A stretch of 8,374 nucleotides of DNA from Pseudobdellovibrionaceae bacterium (GCA_947374445.1 CANCBY010000099.1:1-8374); one strand, 5' to 3'. Positions 1 to 6,434 are shown, numbered from the stretch's first letter. The notes: generated from the letters alone by a model not told the origin. A program made the numbers and translations.

Positions 1-561
1 GTTGCGTTACTGCGTAAAGCTACAAACTTAGATCCTGATTTTTCGGTGCCAAGTGCCGCACTTAAATTTATTTTGCCCCAATTAGATGTAAAAGAAATCC
101 CCCACGAAATTCAACTTTGGGAGAATTTGCGTGGCCAATTTTTAGCCCCAGTTCCGCTCACAGCTTATTTAATCTTAACCGCTCTTCTTCTCTTCACTGC
201 TGGCTGGACTTTGCTAAATTACATTGGCGCCAGAAAAAGAGCCCTTAAAGAAGACGCTCTACTCCCCAGCTTTCCGTCTGTCGGTTTTATTTTGAGTCTG
301 GCATCTATTGCGACCCTGAGTCTTGCCATGCTTAAAGTTTATGATTTTCAAGTTCCTCGGGCAACTGTGATTGCTGAAAAAATAAGTGTTTTATCGGCAC
401 CAGATGACAAGGCACCTGCTCTTTTTGAGCTTTTTGGCGGACTCGAAGTTATTATTTTATCTACGAATCAAGACTGGGTTCAGGTCAACTATCCAGGCGC
501 ACTGAGCGGCTGGCTGCCAAAATCTGCAGTCCTACATACCTCGGGTAAAACACCATGGTGA
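1..561 (+). CDS. BatE-like TPR/SH3 membrane protein, C-terminal part
   Basis: The reading frame is open from the first base, so this is the 3' part of a longer gene; 186 residues are visible. The first residues (A-L-L-R-K-A-T-N-L-D-P-D) look like the end of a TPR repeat. Two membrane helices follow at about 53-75 and 94-112, then a C-terminal bacterial SH3-like domain at about 123-178 (V-L-S-A-P-D, a D-W-V-Q-V core, and G-W-L-P near the end). TPR, membrane helices and SH3 in this order are typical of BatE, the last protein of Bat (Bacteroides aerotolerance-type) operons, which also encode MoxR ATPases and von Willebrand A-domain proteins. Those genes would lie upstream and are not in the window. 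The molecular role of BatE is poorly defined; it is thought to act at the cell envelope. A GTG at 46 could pass for a start, but the in-frame coding upstream argues against it. Confidence 0.7.
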   Translation, partial: VALLRKATNLDPDFSVPSAALKFILPQLDVKEIPHEIQLWENLRGQFLAPVPLTAYLILTALLLFTAGWTLLNYIGARKRALKEDALLPSFPSVGFILSLASIATLSLAMLKVYDFQVPRATVIAEKISVLSAPDDKAPALFELFGGLEVIILSTNQDWVQVNYPGALSGWLPKSAVLHTSGKTPW

Positions 562-587
562 GTACCATGTTAGGTGCCATGATAAAA
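552..587 (+). repeat. Three degenerate 12-bp tandem units with CCATG cores
   Basis: CCATG occurs at 553, 565 and 577, exactly 12 bases apart, across the end of the BatE-like gene and the gap before the next gene. The first two units (ACCATGGTGAGT and ACCATGTTAGGT) match at 9 of 12 positions; the third keeps mainly the CCATG. The three ATGs are in one frame and open a 17-codon reading frame (555-608) that ends just inside the next gene. It could be a coupling leader or chance. Confidence 0.4.
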
Positions 588-600
588 AAGGAGCTACGAC

Positions 601-1128
601 GTGGTTAATTTTATTTGGGAAAATCTTTTTGAAAAAGCAGAAAAAGGCCAAAGTGTTCGCAAAGCACTCAAAGAAAATATTCTGTTTCAAGACCTCAGCT
701 TGCGCGAGCTGCGGGTTTTAGAAAACATCGTCAATGTTCGAAATTTTCGCCCCGGAGAGTGTGTCTTCAAACAAGGAGAGGTCGGGGTTGGTATGTATAT
801 TATCAATTCAGGCAGTGTGAACGTCACAGTTGAGGAGCTCGACTCGAACGGAAAAAATGTGAAGATCACTCACGTCACTCAGCTCAAAAAAAATGGCTTC
901 TTCGGAGAGCTTGCGCTCGTTGAAGACAACGGTCGCAGAAGTGCCACTTGCACGGCGCACGAAGAATCTGTGTTGATTGGTTTTTTTAAGCCAGACCTTA
1001 TGGAACTCGTGCAAAGAAACCCCACCGCCGGAGTAAAAATTCTGCTTCGTCTTGGTGAGGTCCTGGGAACTCGTCTCAAAGAGACAACAGCTCGAATTAC
1101 AATGCTGAAAAAAGAAGTCACATTGTGA
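601..1128 (+). CDS. Stand-alone cyclic-nucleotide-binding domain protein
   Basis: This 175-residue protein is one cNMP-binding (Crp/PKA-type) domain at about 28-145. The beta-roll glycines (P-G-E at 51-53, G-E-V-G-V-G-M-Y-I) are present, and the phosphate-binding cassette reads F-G-E-L-A-L at 101-106, then R-R-S-A-T at 112-116. The Glu of GEL and the Arg of RSA are the residues that hold the ribose and cyclic phosphate in this family, so ligand binding is likely retained. The C-terminus (145-175) is a short helical tail with no helix-turn-helix, so this is not a normal Crp-type transcription factor. It may be a signalling module that acts on a partner protein. The start is GTG at 601, fixed by AAGGAG at 588-593 with 7 bases between; the next Met is at residue 65, inside the domain. 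Its stop overlaps the permease start by 4 bases. Which cyclic nucleotide binds cannot be read from the sequence. Confidence 0.85.
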   Translation: MVNFIWENLFEKAEKGQSVRKALKENILFQDLSLRELRVLENIVNVRNFRPGECVFKQGEVGVGMYIINSGSVNVTVEELDSNGKNVKITHVTQLKKNGFFGELALVEDNGRRSATCTAHEESVLIGFFKPDLMELVQRNPTAGVKILLRLGEVLGTRLKETTARITMLKKEVTL

Positions 1129-2165
1129 ATGCTGTCATTTTAGAGCGTCGAATTAAACTCGTATTCTTTTTAGCTGCTCTTATTTTGCTTCTGTTGGCTG
1201 TAGCAAAAATTGAAAACTTTATGATCTCGCTGATTTTAGGATTTGTGACATCATACATGCTGGCACCTCTCGTTGATCTGCTGGAACGAAAAGGCTTTTC
1301 TCGACAATGGGCTACTGTGATTCCGTTTCTGGGTCTCACCATCGGTATCGTCATCGCCATTCAACTAGTCGTACCAATGCTGACGGAGCAAGTGGCCACG
1401 CTAAAAACCAATCTCCCAAAATACGTCGAAGTAGCGACGGGACTCTTTACAAGAGCGGAATCCGAAGTCGTTGGAATTATTAAAACCGTTTACCCAGGAG
1501 ACATCACGTCTACAGTTCAGCCACATATCTTGGGCTGGGCCACTGATTTTTTTCAAGGCTTACCAAATTACATTTCAAAATCTCTGATGATTTTATTTCT
1601 GACCCCGCTTTTAGCTTTTTTTATTCTGCTAGATGGCCGGCAATTTGTTCGTAGCTTTTTGACTTTGGTTCCAAATAATTTTTTTGAACTCGCGTTAAAT
1701 CTAAATCATCAGATCGGCTCACAAATCGGTGGATTTATTCGAGCCCGGTTTGTGCAAAGCACCCTCGTTGGCGCTGTGATCTGGATCGGCCTGATGATTT
1801 TAGGCTTTCCGTATGCTCTAGTGCTCGCAGTCGTCGGCGGAATTCTTAATGTCATTCCTTACCTAGGGCCCCTCATCGCTGTTGTACCTGCCGTTTTGAT
1901 CAGTCTATCTGGCGGAACAGATGGCAGCGAGCTTGCTTGGATCGCAATCATCTATACAACCGCGCAAGTTCTCGACGCGGCACTGATCACACCTTTTGTT
2001 GTCGCCCGAATCGTTAACCTTCATCCCGTCACAGTTATTCTTGTGATAATCGTGGGAAGCCAAATGATGGGAGTGCTTGGGATGATCATTTGTATTCCGA
2101 TCTTTAGTGCCCTAAAAGTAAGCACAATAGCTATCTACAAGCATTTGACGGACTTCCGCTCCTGA
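1125..2165 (+). CDS. AI-2E family inner-membrane permease
   Basis: This is a 346-residue polytopic membrane protein of the AI-2E/UPF0118 family (Pfam PF01594). Hydrophobic helices lie at about 11-28, 31-50, 64-85, 153-170, 208-260, 270-290 and 300-335. Family landmarks are F-I-L-L-D-G-R at 166-172, G-F-I-R-A-R at 203-208, G-I-L-N-V-I-P-Y-L-G-P at 239-249, and the C-terminal L-H-P-V-T-V followed by G-V-L-G-M-I-I-C-I-P at 316-325. The length is normal. Members include TqsA (autoinducer-2 export) and Na+/H+ antiporters, so the substrate here is unknown and the family name should not be read as proof of quorum-signal transport. The start is GTG at 1125, overlapping the previous stop (GTGA), which implies translational coupling to the cNMP-binding protein. 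The 3' end of the gene holds a probable promoter for bamD. Confidence 0.88.
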   Translation: MNAVILERRIKLVFFLAALILLLLAVAKIENFMISLILGFVTSYMLAPLVDLLERKGFSRQWATVIPFLGLTIGIVIAIQLVVPMLTEQVATLKTNLPKYVEVATGLFTRAESEVVGIIKTVYPGDITSTVQPHILGWATDFFQGLPNYISKSLMILFLTPLLAFFILLDGRQFVRSFLTLVPNNFFELALNLNHQIGSQIGGFIRARFVQSTLVGAVIWIGLMILGFPYALVLAVVGGILNVIPYLGPLIAVVPAVLISLSGGTDGSELAWIAIIYTTAQVLDAALITPFVVARIVNLHPVTVILVIIVGSQMMGVLGMIICIPIFSALKVSTIAIYKHLTDFRS

Positions 2166-2173
2166 TCTAGACT
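2145..2173 (+). promoter_or_regulatory. Probable sigma-70 promoter for bamD inside the permease gene
   Basis: TTGACG at 2145-2150 is separated by exactly 17 bases from TAGACT at 2168-2173 (5 of 6 and 4 of 6 matches to consensus). Transcription would start near 2180, only a few bases before the bamD ATG at 2185. There is no Shine-Dalgarno sequence before that ATG, which fits a nearly leaderless message. Confidence 0.45.
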
Positions 2174-2184
2174 CCCGGCTATAG

Positions 2185-2982
2185 ATGCTGCAAGTCAAAA
2201 CAGAAAACTCATATTTATCCGCCTCAAAAACCATCACATCATCGATGATTTCAATTTTGATCTCGGTGATGGTTTGCGCCTTTTCGGTTTTACACATCGG
2301 TTGTTCTTCGAAAGAAAAAAATGCCGACACTGCCGAAGGAGCTTACGCCATTGCTCAAGAGTTTGACAAAGATGAGTTGTGGGAGCGAGCCATCCAAAAA
2401 TACCAAGAAGTAAAAAACAAATATCCCTACAGTCGTTTTGCCGCGATGGCGGAATTGGCGATTGCAGATTGTCACTACAAAGACGAAGCCTATGGCGAGG
2501 CCCAAGTTTCTTACCAAGCTTTCAAAGATCTTCATCCGAAACATCCGCAAAGTGATTATGTGACTCACCGTCTTGCCATGAGTTTTTTCAATCAGCTGCC
2601 AAATACGATCGATCGAGATTTAGCTCTCGCCAGCAGTGCAATTTTGTATTTTGACGAAGTGATCAAACAATATCCCAACTCACCGAATGTCAAAGAGGCT
2701 ACTGAAAAAAGAACTGCCGCCTATAAAATGCTAGCTGAAAAAGAACTCTATATTGCGGACTTCTATTTCAAACATGATAAGTTCGACAGTGCTTTGGCTC
2801 GCTACGAAGGCCTTTTGCAAAAATATCCGGATCAAGGCTTTGATGCCAAGGCTCTTTCAAAATCAGCTATTTCTGCCGCTCGCAATGGCGATCAAGACAA
2901 AGCAAAAAAATATCTCAAAGAATTGAACACTCGATTTGCTGGCTCACCCGAAGCCGATCAAGCGCGCAAGGAAGTCCGTTAA
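2185..2982 (+). CDS. bamD: Outer-membrane protein assembly factor BamD
   Basis: BamD is an outer-membrane lipoprotein that works with BamA to fold and insert beta-barrel proteins. The 265-residue product has a signal peptide (hydrophobic segment about 21-36), a lipidation Cys at 40, then TPR-type helical repeats from about 50 to 255. These include the BamD-typical A-I-Q-K-Y-Q-E-V-K-N-K-Y-P-Y-S (69-83), the H-P-K-H-P segment (117-121) and K-E-L-Y-I-A-D-F-Y-F-K (186-196). The lipobox L-H-I-G-C is unusual: His is at -3, where Leu is usual. ATG 2185 directly follows an in-frame TAG, so it is the earliest possible start. The alternative ATG at 2245 would leave a signal peptide with no positive charge, which favours 2185. 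Neither has a Shine-Dalgarno sequence. The stop shares a base with the next start (TAATG). Confidence 0.85.
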   Translation: MLQVKTENSYLSASKTITSSMISILISVMVCAFSVLHIGCSSKEKNADTAEGAYAIAQEFDKDELWERAIQKYQEVKNKYPYSRFAAMAELAIADCHYKDEAYGEAQVSYQAFKDLHPKHPQSDYVTHRLAMSFFNQLPNTIDRDLALASSAILYFDEVIKQYPNSPNVKEATEKRTAAYKMLAEKELYIADFYFKHDKFDSALARYEGLLQKYPDQGFDAKALSKSAISAARNGDQDKAKKYLKELNTRFAGSPEADQARKEVR

Positions 2983-3716
2983 TGAATTCGATCAACTTTA
3001 ATATGAACGATGAAATGATGGCTGAGGCAAAAGACAGCTTCATCAAAGGCAATTACAAAGTTGCCGAGCCTATTTTGCAGCAAATGCTTCTGCAAAATTC
3101 TCGAAATCCAGAAATTTATCAAATGCTTGCGACTATTGCTTACGACAAGGGCCAATTCAATAAAGCTATAAAAACCTTCAAAAGAGCTCTTGAAATTGAT
3201 CCTAGCTATACCGATGCCAGCGTTGGGCTTTCGATCATTCTCAATGATCTTGGCCGGTACGACGAAGGTAAAAAAGTTTTTGATGATGCTAGATCTTTAC
3301 TAGATCGTCGCAATGGCAAAATTGATCCTTATGTTGAAGAAAAACTGTCCTCAAAACATGAAGAGCTTGCTGATCTTTATTTTCAATACAAACGCTATAA
3401 TGAATCCCTAGAACAGCTTTTTAAGGCACAGAAACTTACCAGCAGAAAAGCTGAAATCACCATGCGAATTTGTGAGTGCTACGTAAAGCTCGGTGAACAT
3501 GCTCGCGCAGTCAAAGACCTAAAAGCTCTGATTCGAGAGTTCCCTCAGTTAACTACGGCCCGTATGAAATTGGGCACGATTCTCTACAACATGAACAACT
3601 TAGCCGAAGCCATTGAACAGTGGGAGAACATCCTTGTTCGAGAGCCTAACCATAGCGAAGCCAAACAATATCTTCGTATGGCTCAAGCCGCTGGCATTAC
3701 AACGATAGGACTTTGA
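2982..3716 (+). CDS. TPR repeat protein
   Basis: This 244-residue protein consists almost wholly of TPR repeats, with no signal peptide or membrane segment, so it is probably cytoplasmic. Repeats can be placed at about 11-44, 45-78 (the clearest, ending A-L-E-I-D-P), 79-105, 124-156, 157-190 and 191-224 (G-T-I-L-Y-N-M-N-N-L-A-E-A-I, ending R-E-P-N-H). A charged linker at 105-123 splits the array. TPR arrays bind other proteins; the partner cannot be named from the sequence. The ATG overlaps the bamD stop by one base (TAATG), so it is very probably translated by coupling with bamD, and its role may be tied to envelope assembly. The hpt-like gene follows after 2 bases. Confidence 0.8.
   Translation: MNSINFNMNDEMMAEAKDSFIKGNYKVAEPILQQMLLQNSRNPEIYQMLATIAYDKGQFNKAIKTFKRALEIDPSYTDASVGLSIILNDLGRYDEGKKVFDDARSLLDRRNGKIDPYVEEKLSSKHEELADLYFQYKRYNESLEQLFKAQKLTSRKAEITMRICECYVKLGEHARAVKDLKALIREFPQLTTARMKLGTILYNMNNLAEAIEQWENILVREPNHSEAKQYLRMAQAAGITTIGL
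3707..3710 (+). promoter_or_regulatory. Ribosome binding site that sets the hpt start
   Basis: AGGA lies 8 bases before ATG 3719 and only 2 bases before the in-frame TTG at 3713. The spacing picks the ATG and removes two residues from the longest open frame. Confidence 0.6.
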
Positions 3717-3718
3717 AA

Positions 3719-4237
3719 ATGGCCCAAGTCAAAGATGACATGCTCCCATTTATCACTCAAGACGAGATCAAAAAACTCATCCGTGGACTGGCCAAGCAAC
3801 TCGAATTTGACTACGAAGGCAAAGAAGTCGTGTTCATATGCCCGCTCCGTGGATCAATTCATTTTTGTGCGGATCTTATGCGCGAGACGAAGCTTCCTCA
3901 ACAAGTAGACTTTGTTCACTTGCAAGCTGTTGAAAAAGGCGGCGCCATCAAAATTATCAAAGACATCGGCACTAATATCGCCGGCAAGCATGTTCTGATA
4001 GTCGAAGAAATCATTGATACCGGTCGTACCTTGAGCTTTTTGCGCAATCGACTTTTAGCCTCATCTCCTGCCTCATTAAAGATCGTAACCTTGCTCGATA
4101 AGCCGGCTCGCCGCGAGCTTCCGCTCCGCCCAGATTACATTGGCCGAACTATTGATGACCGCTATGTCGTAGGTTATGGCATGGACAGTGAAGAGTACGG
4201 CCGCAATTACCCTGACATTTACTTTTTGAAAAACTAA
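3719..4237 (+). CDS. hpt: Hypoxanthine phosphoribosyltransferase-like enzyme
   Basis: This 172-residue protein has the type I phosphoribosyltransferase fold. HPRTs make IMP or GMP from hypoxanthine or guanine plus PRPP in purine salvage. The PRPP motif V-L-I-V-E-E-I-I-D-T-G-R-T-L is at 92-105, with the Asp of I-I-D as the likely catalytic base. P-L-R-G at 42-45 fits loop I, D-K-P-A-R-R at 127-132 the base-binding Lys region, and V-V-G-Y-G-M-D with Y-G-R-N near 150-163 the C-terminal signature. Two departures stand out. The flexible loop II region (F-V-H-L-Q-A-V-E-K-G-G-A-I) lacks the Ser-Tyr dipeptide normal in HPRTs and looks about three residues short. The acidic pair is E-E instead of E-D. 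Substrate preference may therefore differ. The gene ends the bamD-TPR run, possibly with the small frame at 4250. Confidence 0.75.
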   Translation: MAQVKDDMLPFITQDEIKKLIRGLAKQLEFDYEGKEVVFICPLRGSIHFCADLMRETKLPQQVDFVHLQAVEKGGAIKIIKDIGTNIAGKHVLIVEEIIDTGRTLSFLRNRLLASSPASLKIVTLLDKPARRELPLRPDYIGRTIDDRYVVGYGMDSEEYGRNYPDIYFLKN

Positions 4238-4249
4238 ACCCGAGGCCCC

Positions 4250-4327
4250 ATGCTACCCAAACAACTTGTTATTTTATTCGTCGGCGCTGTTGTGGTTTTT
4301 TTTCTAGTTAATGTCTTCGTCAGTTAG
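4250..4327 (+). CDS. Possible 25-residue membrane peptide
   Basis: A small ATG frame 12 bases after the hpt stop encodes M-L-P-K-Q followed by an almost continuous hydrophobic stretch (residues 6-24, V/L/F/I rich) and a final Ser. It looks like a single-pass membrane peptide with a short charged N-terminus. A weak GAGG lies at 4242-4245, closer than usual to the ATG. It would be translated as the last gene of the hpt unit. A random AT-rich frame can also look hydrophobic, so the call is tentative; no function can be suggested. Confidence 0.35.
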   Translation: MLPKQLVILFVGAVVVFFLVNVFVS

Positions 4328-4411
4328 ATAATTTTTTCATCGCTCAATCCAAAAACCAAAGCCAAATCCACTTTATTATGCTTTGAAGTCCAAACAGCTT
4401 GGTCCCGGTCT

Positions 4412-4420
4412 TGCTATATT
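4412..4420 (+). promoter_or_regulatory. Extended -10 promoter for the lipoprotein gene
   Basis: TGC is directly followed by TATATT (4415-4420), the extended -10 form TGnTATAAT with one mismatch. No good -35 box lies 16-18 bases upstream. Transcription would start near 4427, giving a leader of about 45 bases with a Shine-Dalgarno AGGAG at 4458-4462, 9 bases before the ATG. Confidence 0.5.
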
Positions 4421-4438
4421 CGCTCCTATCAACCGAAC

Positions 4439-4456
4439 TTTAACCCACGGTTTAAA
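4439..4456 (+). other. Short bulged hairpin in the lipoprotein mRNA leader
   Basis: TTTAACC and GGTTTAAA pair around a CAC loop with one bulged T (7 base pairs). The hairpin ends 1 base before the Shine-Dalgarno AGGAG (4458-4462). It is AT-rich and weak, and might modulate ribosome access. Confidence 0.3.
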
Positions 4457-4471
4457 TAGGAGAGCAGGCCC

Positions 4472-5107
4472 ATGAAAAAAACGACCCTTCTCGCATTGAG
4501 CTCATTGATCGCAATTTCATTCAGTCTTCAGGGCTGTAATGACACTCAACAAGCTGTCGCAGCAGGTGCCATCATTGGAGCCGCTATTGGAGTAGCTGTT
4601 TCTGACACCGACAACAATCCACCTCCACGCCGTGAACGACGACCACCAGAGATGTGCCATGGCGATTACCGCCAAGAGTGTTCAAGCTATCATGACAGAT
4701 GGGGCAACTATGTACGCGAGTGCCGCAGTGTTTGGGACAGCTGTGCCCGATACTACGAAGTCGACACCGTTGCTGTTGATGCAGGCGCTGCCGATGCTCA
4801 AAAATGGGTGACTGAATCTAATTTGGCTATCGCTCAAAAGTGGCAAATCGGTTTTGATGGCGCTGAGAAAATTTCATCAACAATCAAGCAACTTAATAAA
4901 GGCGACGTAAACGCCATTTCTGCTTGGGGTCTTTCACAAAACGACATGATGGATTGGTCACAAGGACGAGAGCTTTCTAAAGACTCTGTTGGCAAAGTGG
5001 CTGACTCATTGAATATCACTTGGGATCAAGCTGATGTGATGGTTAAAACCATTTCAGAAAAAGCACGCGCACAGATGCCTAAAGCACGAAACGTAGATAC
5101 AAACTAA
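4472..5107 (+). CDS. Cys-rich lipoprotein with glycine zipper, unknown function
   Basis: I do not recognise the family. The 211-residue product begins with a clear lipoprotein signal (M-K-K-T, hydrophobic core, lipobox L-Q-G-C with Cys 22). Then comes a glycine-zipper-like segment A-A-G-A-I-I-G-A-A-I-G (30-40), seen in small outer-membrane lipoproteins of the SlyB/Rcp type, and a Pro/Arg-rich linker (50-59). A compact segment with four Cys (62, 70, 84, 91) and many aromatic and charged residues follows; the C-x7-C and C-x6-C spacing suggests two disulfides in the periplasm or at the surface. The C-terminal half (about 103-205) is helical and soluble, with Trp at 112, 124, 152, 162 and 184. 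Residue +2 is Asn. The gene stands alone, with its own promoter and a strong terminator. The start is supported by AGGAG and the textbook signal peptide. Confidence 0.8.
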   Translation: MKKTTLLALSSLIAISFSLQGCNDTQQAVAAGAIIGAAIGVAVSDTDNNPPPRRERRPPEMCHGDYRQECSSYHDRWGNYVRECRSVWDSCARYYEVDTVAVDAGAADAQKWVTESNLAIAQKWQIGFDGAEKISSTIKQLNKGDVNAISAWGLSQNDMMDWSQGRELSKDSVGKVADSLNITWDQADVMVKTISEKARAQMPKARNVDTN

Positions 5108-5140
5108 GATCTACATAACATCATTTAAATAACCGCTTTG

Positions 5141-5176
5141 AAGGCTGTCTCAACTTGAGACAGCCTTTTTGCTTTT
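5141..5176 (+). terminator. Strong intrinsic terminator after the lipoprotein gene
   Basis: A perfect 11-bp stem (arms 5141-5151 and 5157-5167, AAGGCTGTCTC and its complement) around the loop AACTT is followed by a T-rich tail (TTTTT, then GC, then TTTT). If the loop is paired further, the whole 27 bases are symmetric about C5154. It ends the lipoprotein transcript. Confidence 0.9.
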
Positions 5177-5230
5177 AAGCCTATAAGAACACAGTCTGTT
5201 TTAGCACCGTTAATAAGCGAGCACAGATTC

Positions 5231-5260
5231 TTGACATAGTGCTCAAATTTCACATATATT
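5231..5260 (+). promoter_or_regulatory. Sigma-70 promoter of the DUF4143 ATPase gene
   Basis: A perfect -35 box TTGACA (5231-5236) and TATATT (5255-5260) are separated by 18 bases. Transcription would begin at about 5266-5268, directly before ATG 5269, so the message is predicted to be leaderless. The GTG at 5239 lies inside the promoter and cannot be the start. Confidence 0.7.
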
Positions 5261-5272
5261 TGAGCACTATGT
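5234..5272 (+). promoter_or_regulatory. Perfect 15-bp inverted repeat, probable operator over promoter and start codon
   Basis: The left arm ACATAGTGCTCAAAT (5234-5248) and right arm ATTTGAGCACTATGT (5258-5272) are exact reverse complements, separated by 9 bases. They overlap the end of the -35 box, most of the spacer, the -10 box, the predicted transcription start and the ATG. A dimeric DNA-binding protein here would shut the promoter. The ATPase itself, which carries a winged-helix-like segment, is one candidate. Confidence 0.75.
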
Positions 5273-6414
5273 ATGAGAGAATTTTAACCCAACAAATCAA
5301 TAATTCTAAAAAATCAGTCCTTTTGCTGGGTCCAAGACAAACAGGAAAAACAACACTTCTAAAATCGCTAAAGCCAGACCTAATAATCAACCTGGCCAAA
5401 GAACGAGAGTTTCAAGAGCATTTGGTGAGCCCCGGTCTTATTGAAGATTTGATTGAGTTGAAACATCCTAAAAAAGTTTTTGTCGACGAGGTTCAGAGGA
5501 TACCAAGTCTATTAAACACAATTCAATCCCTTATAGATGAAAAGCATATTCAATTTTTCATCACTGGCTCTAGTGCTCGAAAATTAAAAAGGGGGCAAGC
5601 CAATTTACTTCCAGGAAGAATTGTGAATCGCTCTCTTTTTCCGCTGACAATTTCTGAACTAAACTATGATTACGATACCGCGTTAGCCTTAAAATACGGA
5701 TTTCTTCCTGGCATCGTGACTGAAAACGATATCTCACAGAAGGAAGATGTTCTCACTTCTTATGTCAGCAATTACATCAAAGAAGAAATTCAGCAAGAGG
5801 CCTTAACTCGAAACCTAACCGGATATTCCACATTTGTGAATTGTCTCACTGACTGGGTAGGTTTGGACTTAGACTATTCAAAAATTTCGACGAAGAATAA
5901 ACTCAATCGTTTTGCGGTCCATCGCTTTTTCGAAATCTTGGAGGACACATTAGTTGGTCGTCGAATTCAATCCTGGAGTTTCGATGAAGAGCTTAAAACT
6001 GTGAAACATCCTAAATTTTACTTCTTCGACAATGGTGTGATGAATGGCATTCATCAACAGTTCAATTTAACAGGAGCCAATTTAGGACCAACCTGTGAGA
6101 CCATAATTTACAACCAAATTTTTTCGATCTTAAGTTATGCGAATCAGCCATTTAACATATCTTATTTTAGAACTCACAGTGGAATTGAAGTCGATTTTAT
6201 CGTCGAAAAAGGCAAAAACCTATTCGCAATTGAAGTGAAGTCCAATGACAAAATAGGAAGTGATGATCTTAGACATCTGAAGTGGCTGAAAAAAGTGAAG
6301 CCAAAAGCCGAAATCGTTCTGTTTCATTTTGGCAAACGAAGTTTTAAGCTCGATGGAGTTTGGTGTCTAAACTGGCAAGAAGGCATAAAAAGATATTTCA
6401 CTTCAGATAGCTGA
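5269..6414 (+). CDS. AAA-type ATPase with DUF4143 C-terminal domain
   Basis: This 381-residue protein matches the widespread AAA_14/DUF4143 architecture. Walker A is G-P-R-Q-T-G-K-T-T at 21-29, Walker B V-F-V-D-E at 70-74, and a sensor-like I-T-G-S-S-A-R-K-L at 98-106. A winged-helix-like segment follows at about 185-235 (ending F-F-E-I-L-E-D-T-L-V). The DUF4143 part has F-F-D-N-G-V at 252-257 and a PD-(D/E)xK-like core: S-G-I-E-V-D-F at 304-310 and I-E-V-K-S at 321-325. The candidate nuclease residues are thus kept, but these proteins have no settled biochemical role. Three sampled 60-base lines of the gene have 38-40% GC, against 47-55% in three lines from hpt and the permease gene, which suggests acquisition by transfer. 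ATG 5269 is preferred over GTG 5239, which lies in the promoter. The gene is monocistronic and flanked by similar terminator-like repeats. Confidence 0.88.
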   Translation: MYERILTQQINNSKKSVLLLGPRQTGKTTLLKSLKPDLIINLAKEREFQEHLVSPGLIEDLIELKHPKKVFVDEVQRIPSLLNTIQSLIDEKHIQFFITGSSARKLKRGQANLLPGRIVNRSLFPLTISELNYDYDTALALKYGFLPGIVTENDISQKEDVLTSYVSNYIKEEIQQEALTRNLTGYSTFVNCLTDWVGLDLDYSKISTKNKLNRFAVHRFFEILEDTLVGRRIQSWSFDEELKTVKHPKFYFFDNGVMNGIHQQFNLTGANLGPTCETIIYNQIFSILSYANQPFNISYFRTHSGIEVDFIVEKGKNLFAIEVKSNDKIGSDDLRHLKWLKKVKPKAEIVLFHFGKRSFKLDGVWCLNWQEGIKRYFTSDS

Positions 6415-6417
6415 GTT

Positions 6418-6431
6418 TTCTCGAGCGAGAA
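6418..6431 (+). other. Small hairpin after the ATPase stop
   Basis: TTCTCG and CGAGAA pair perfectly around AG, 3 bases after the stop codon. No T-run follows, so it is not a terminator by itself; it may protect the mRNA 3' end or be chance. Confidence 0.3.
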
Positions 6432-6434
6432 TCG

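Noticed and set aside
46..48. GTG as the start of the BatE-like protein
   Set aside because: The frame is open to base 1 and the upstream codons give a plausible TPR end.
3713..3718. TTG start for the hpt-like gene
   Set aside because: AGGA is only 2 bases away from it but 8 bases from ATG 3719.
4383..4420. TTGAAG paired with TATATT as a normal sigma-70 promoter
   Set aside because: The spacer is 26 bases, far too long; the extended -10 reading explains the site better.
5239..5268. Upstream GTG start for the DUF4143 ATPase adding ten residues
   Set aside because: It lies between the -35 and -10 boxes of the promoter, so it would not be on the mRNA, and the family normally begins close to the M-Y-E-R-I segment.
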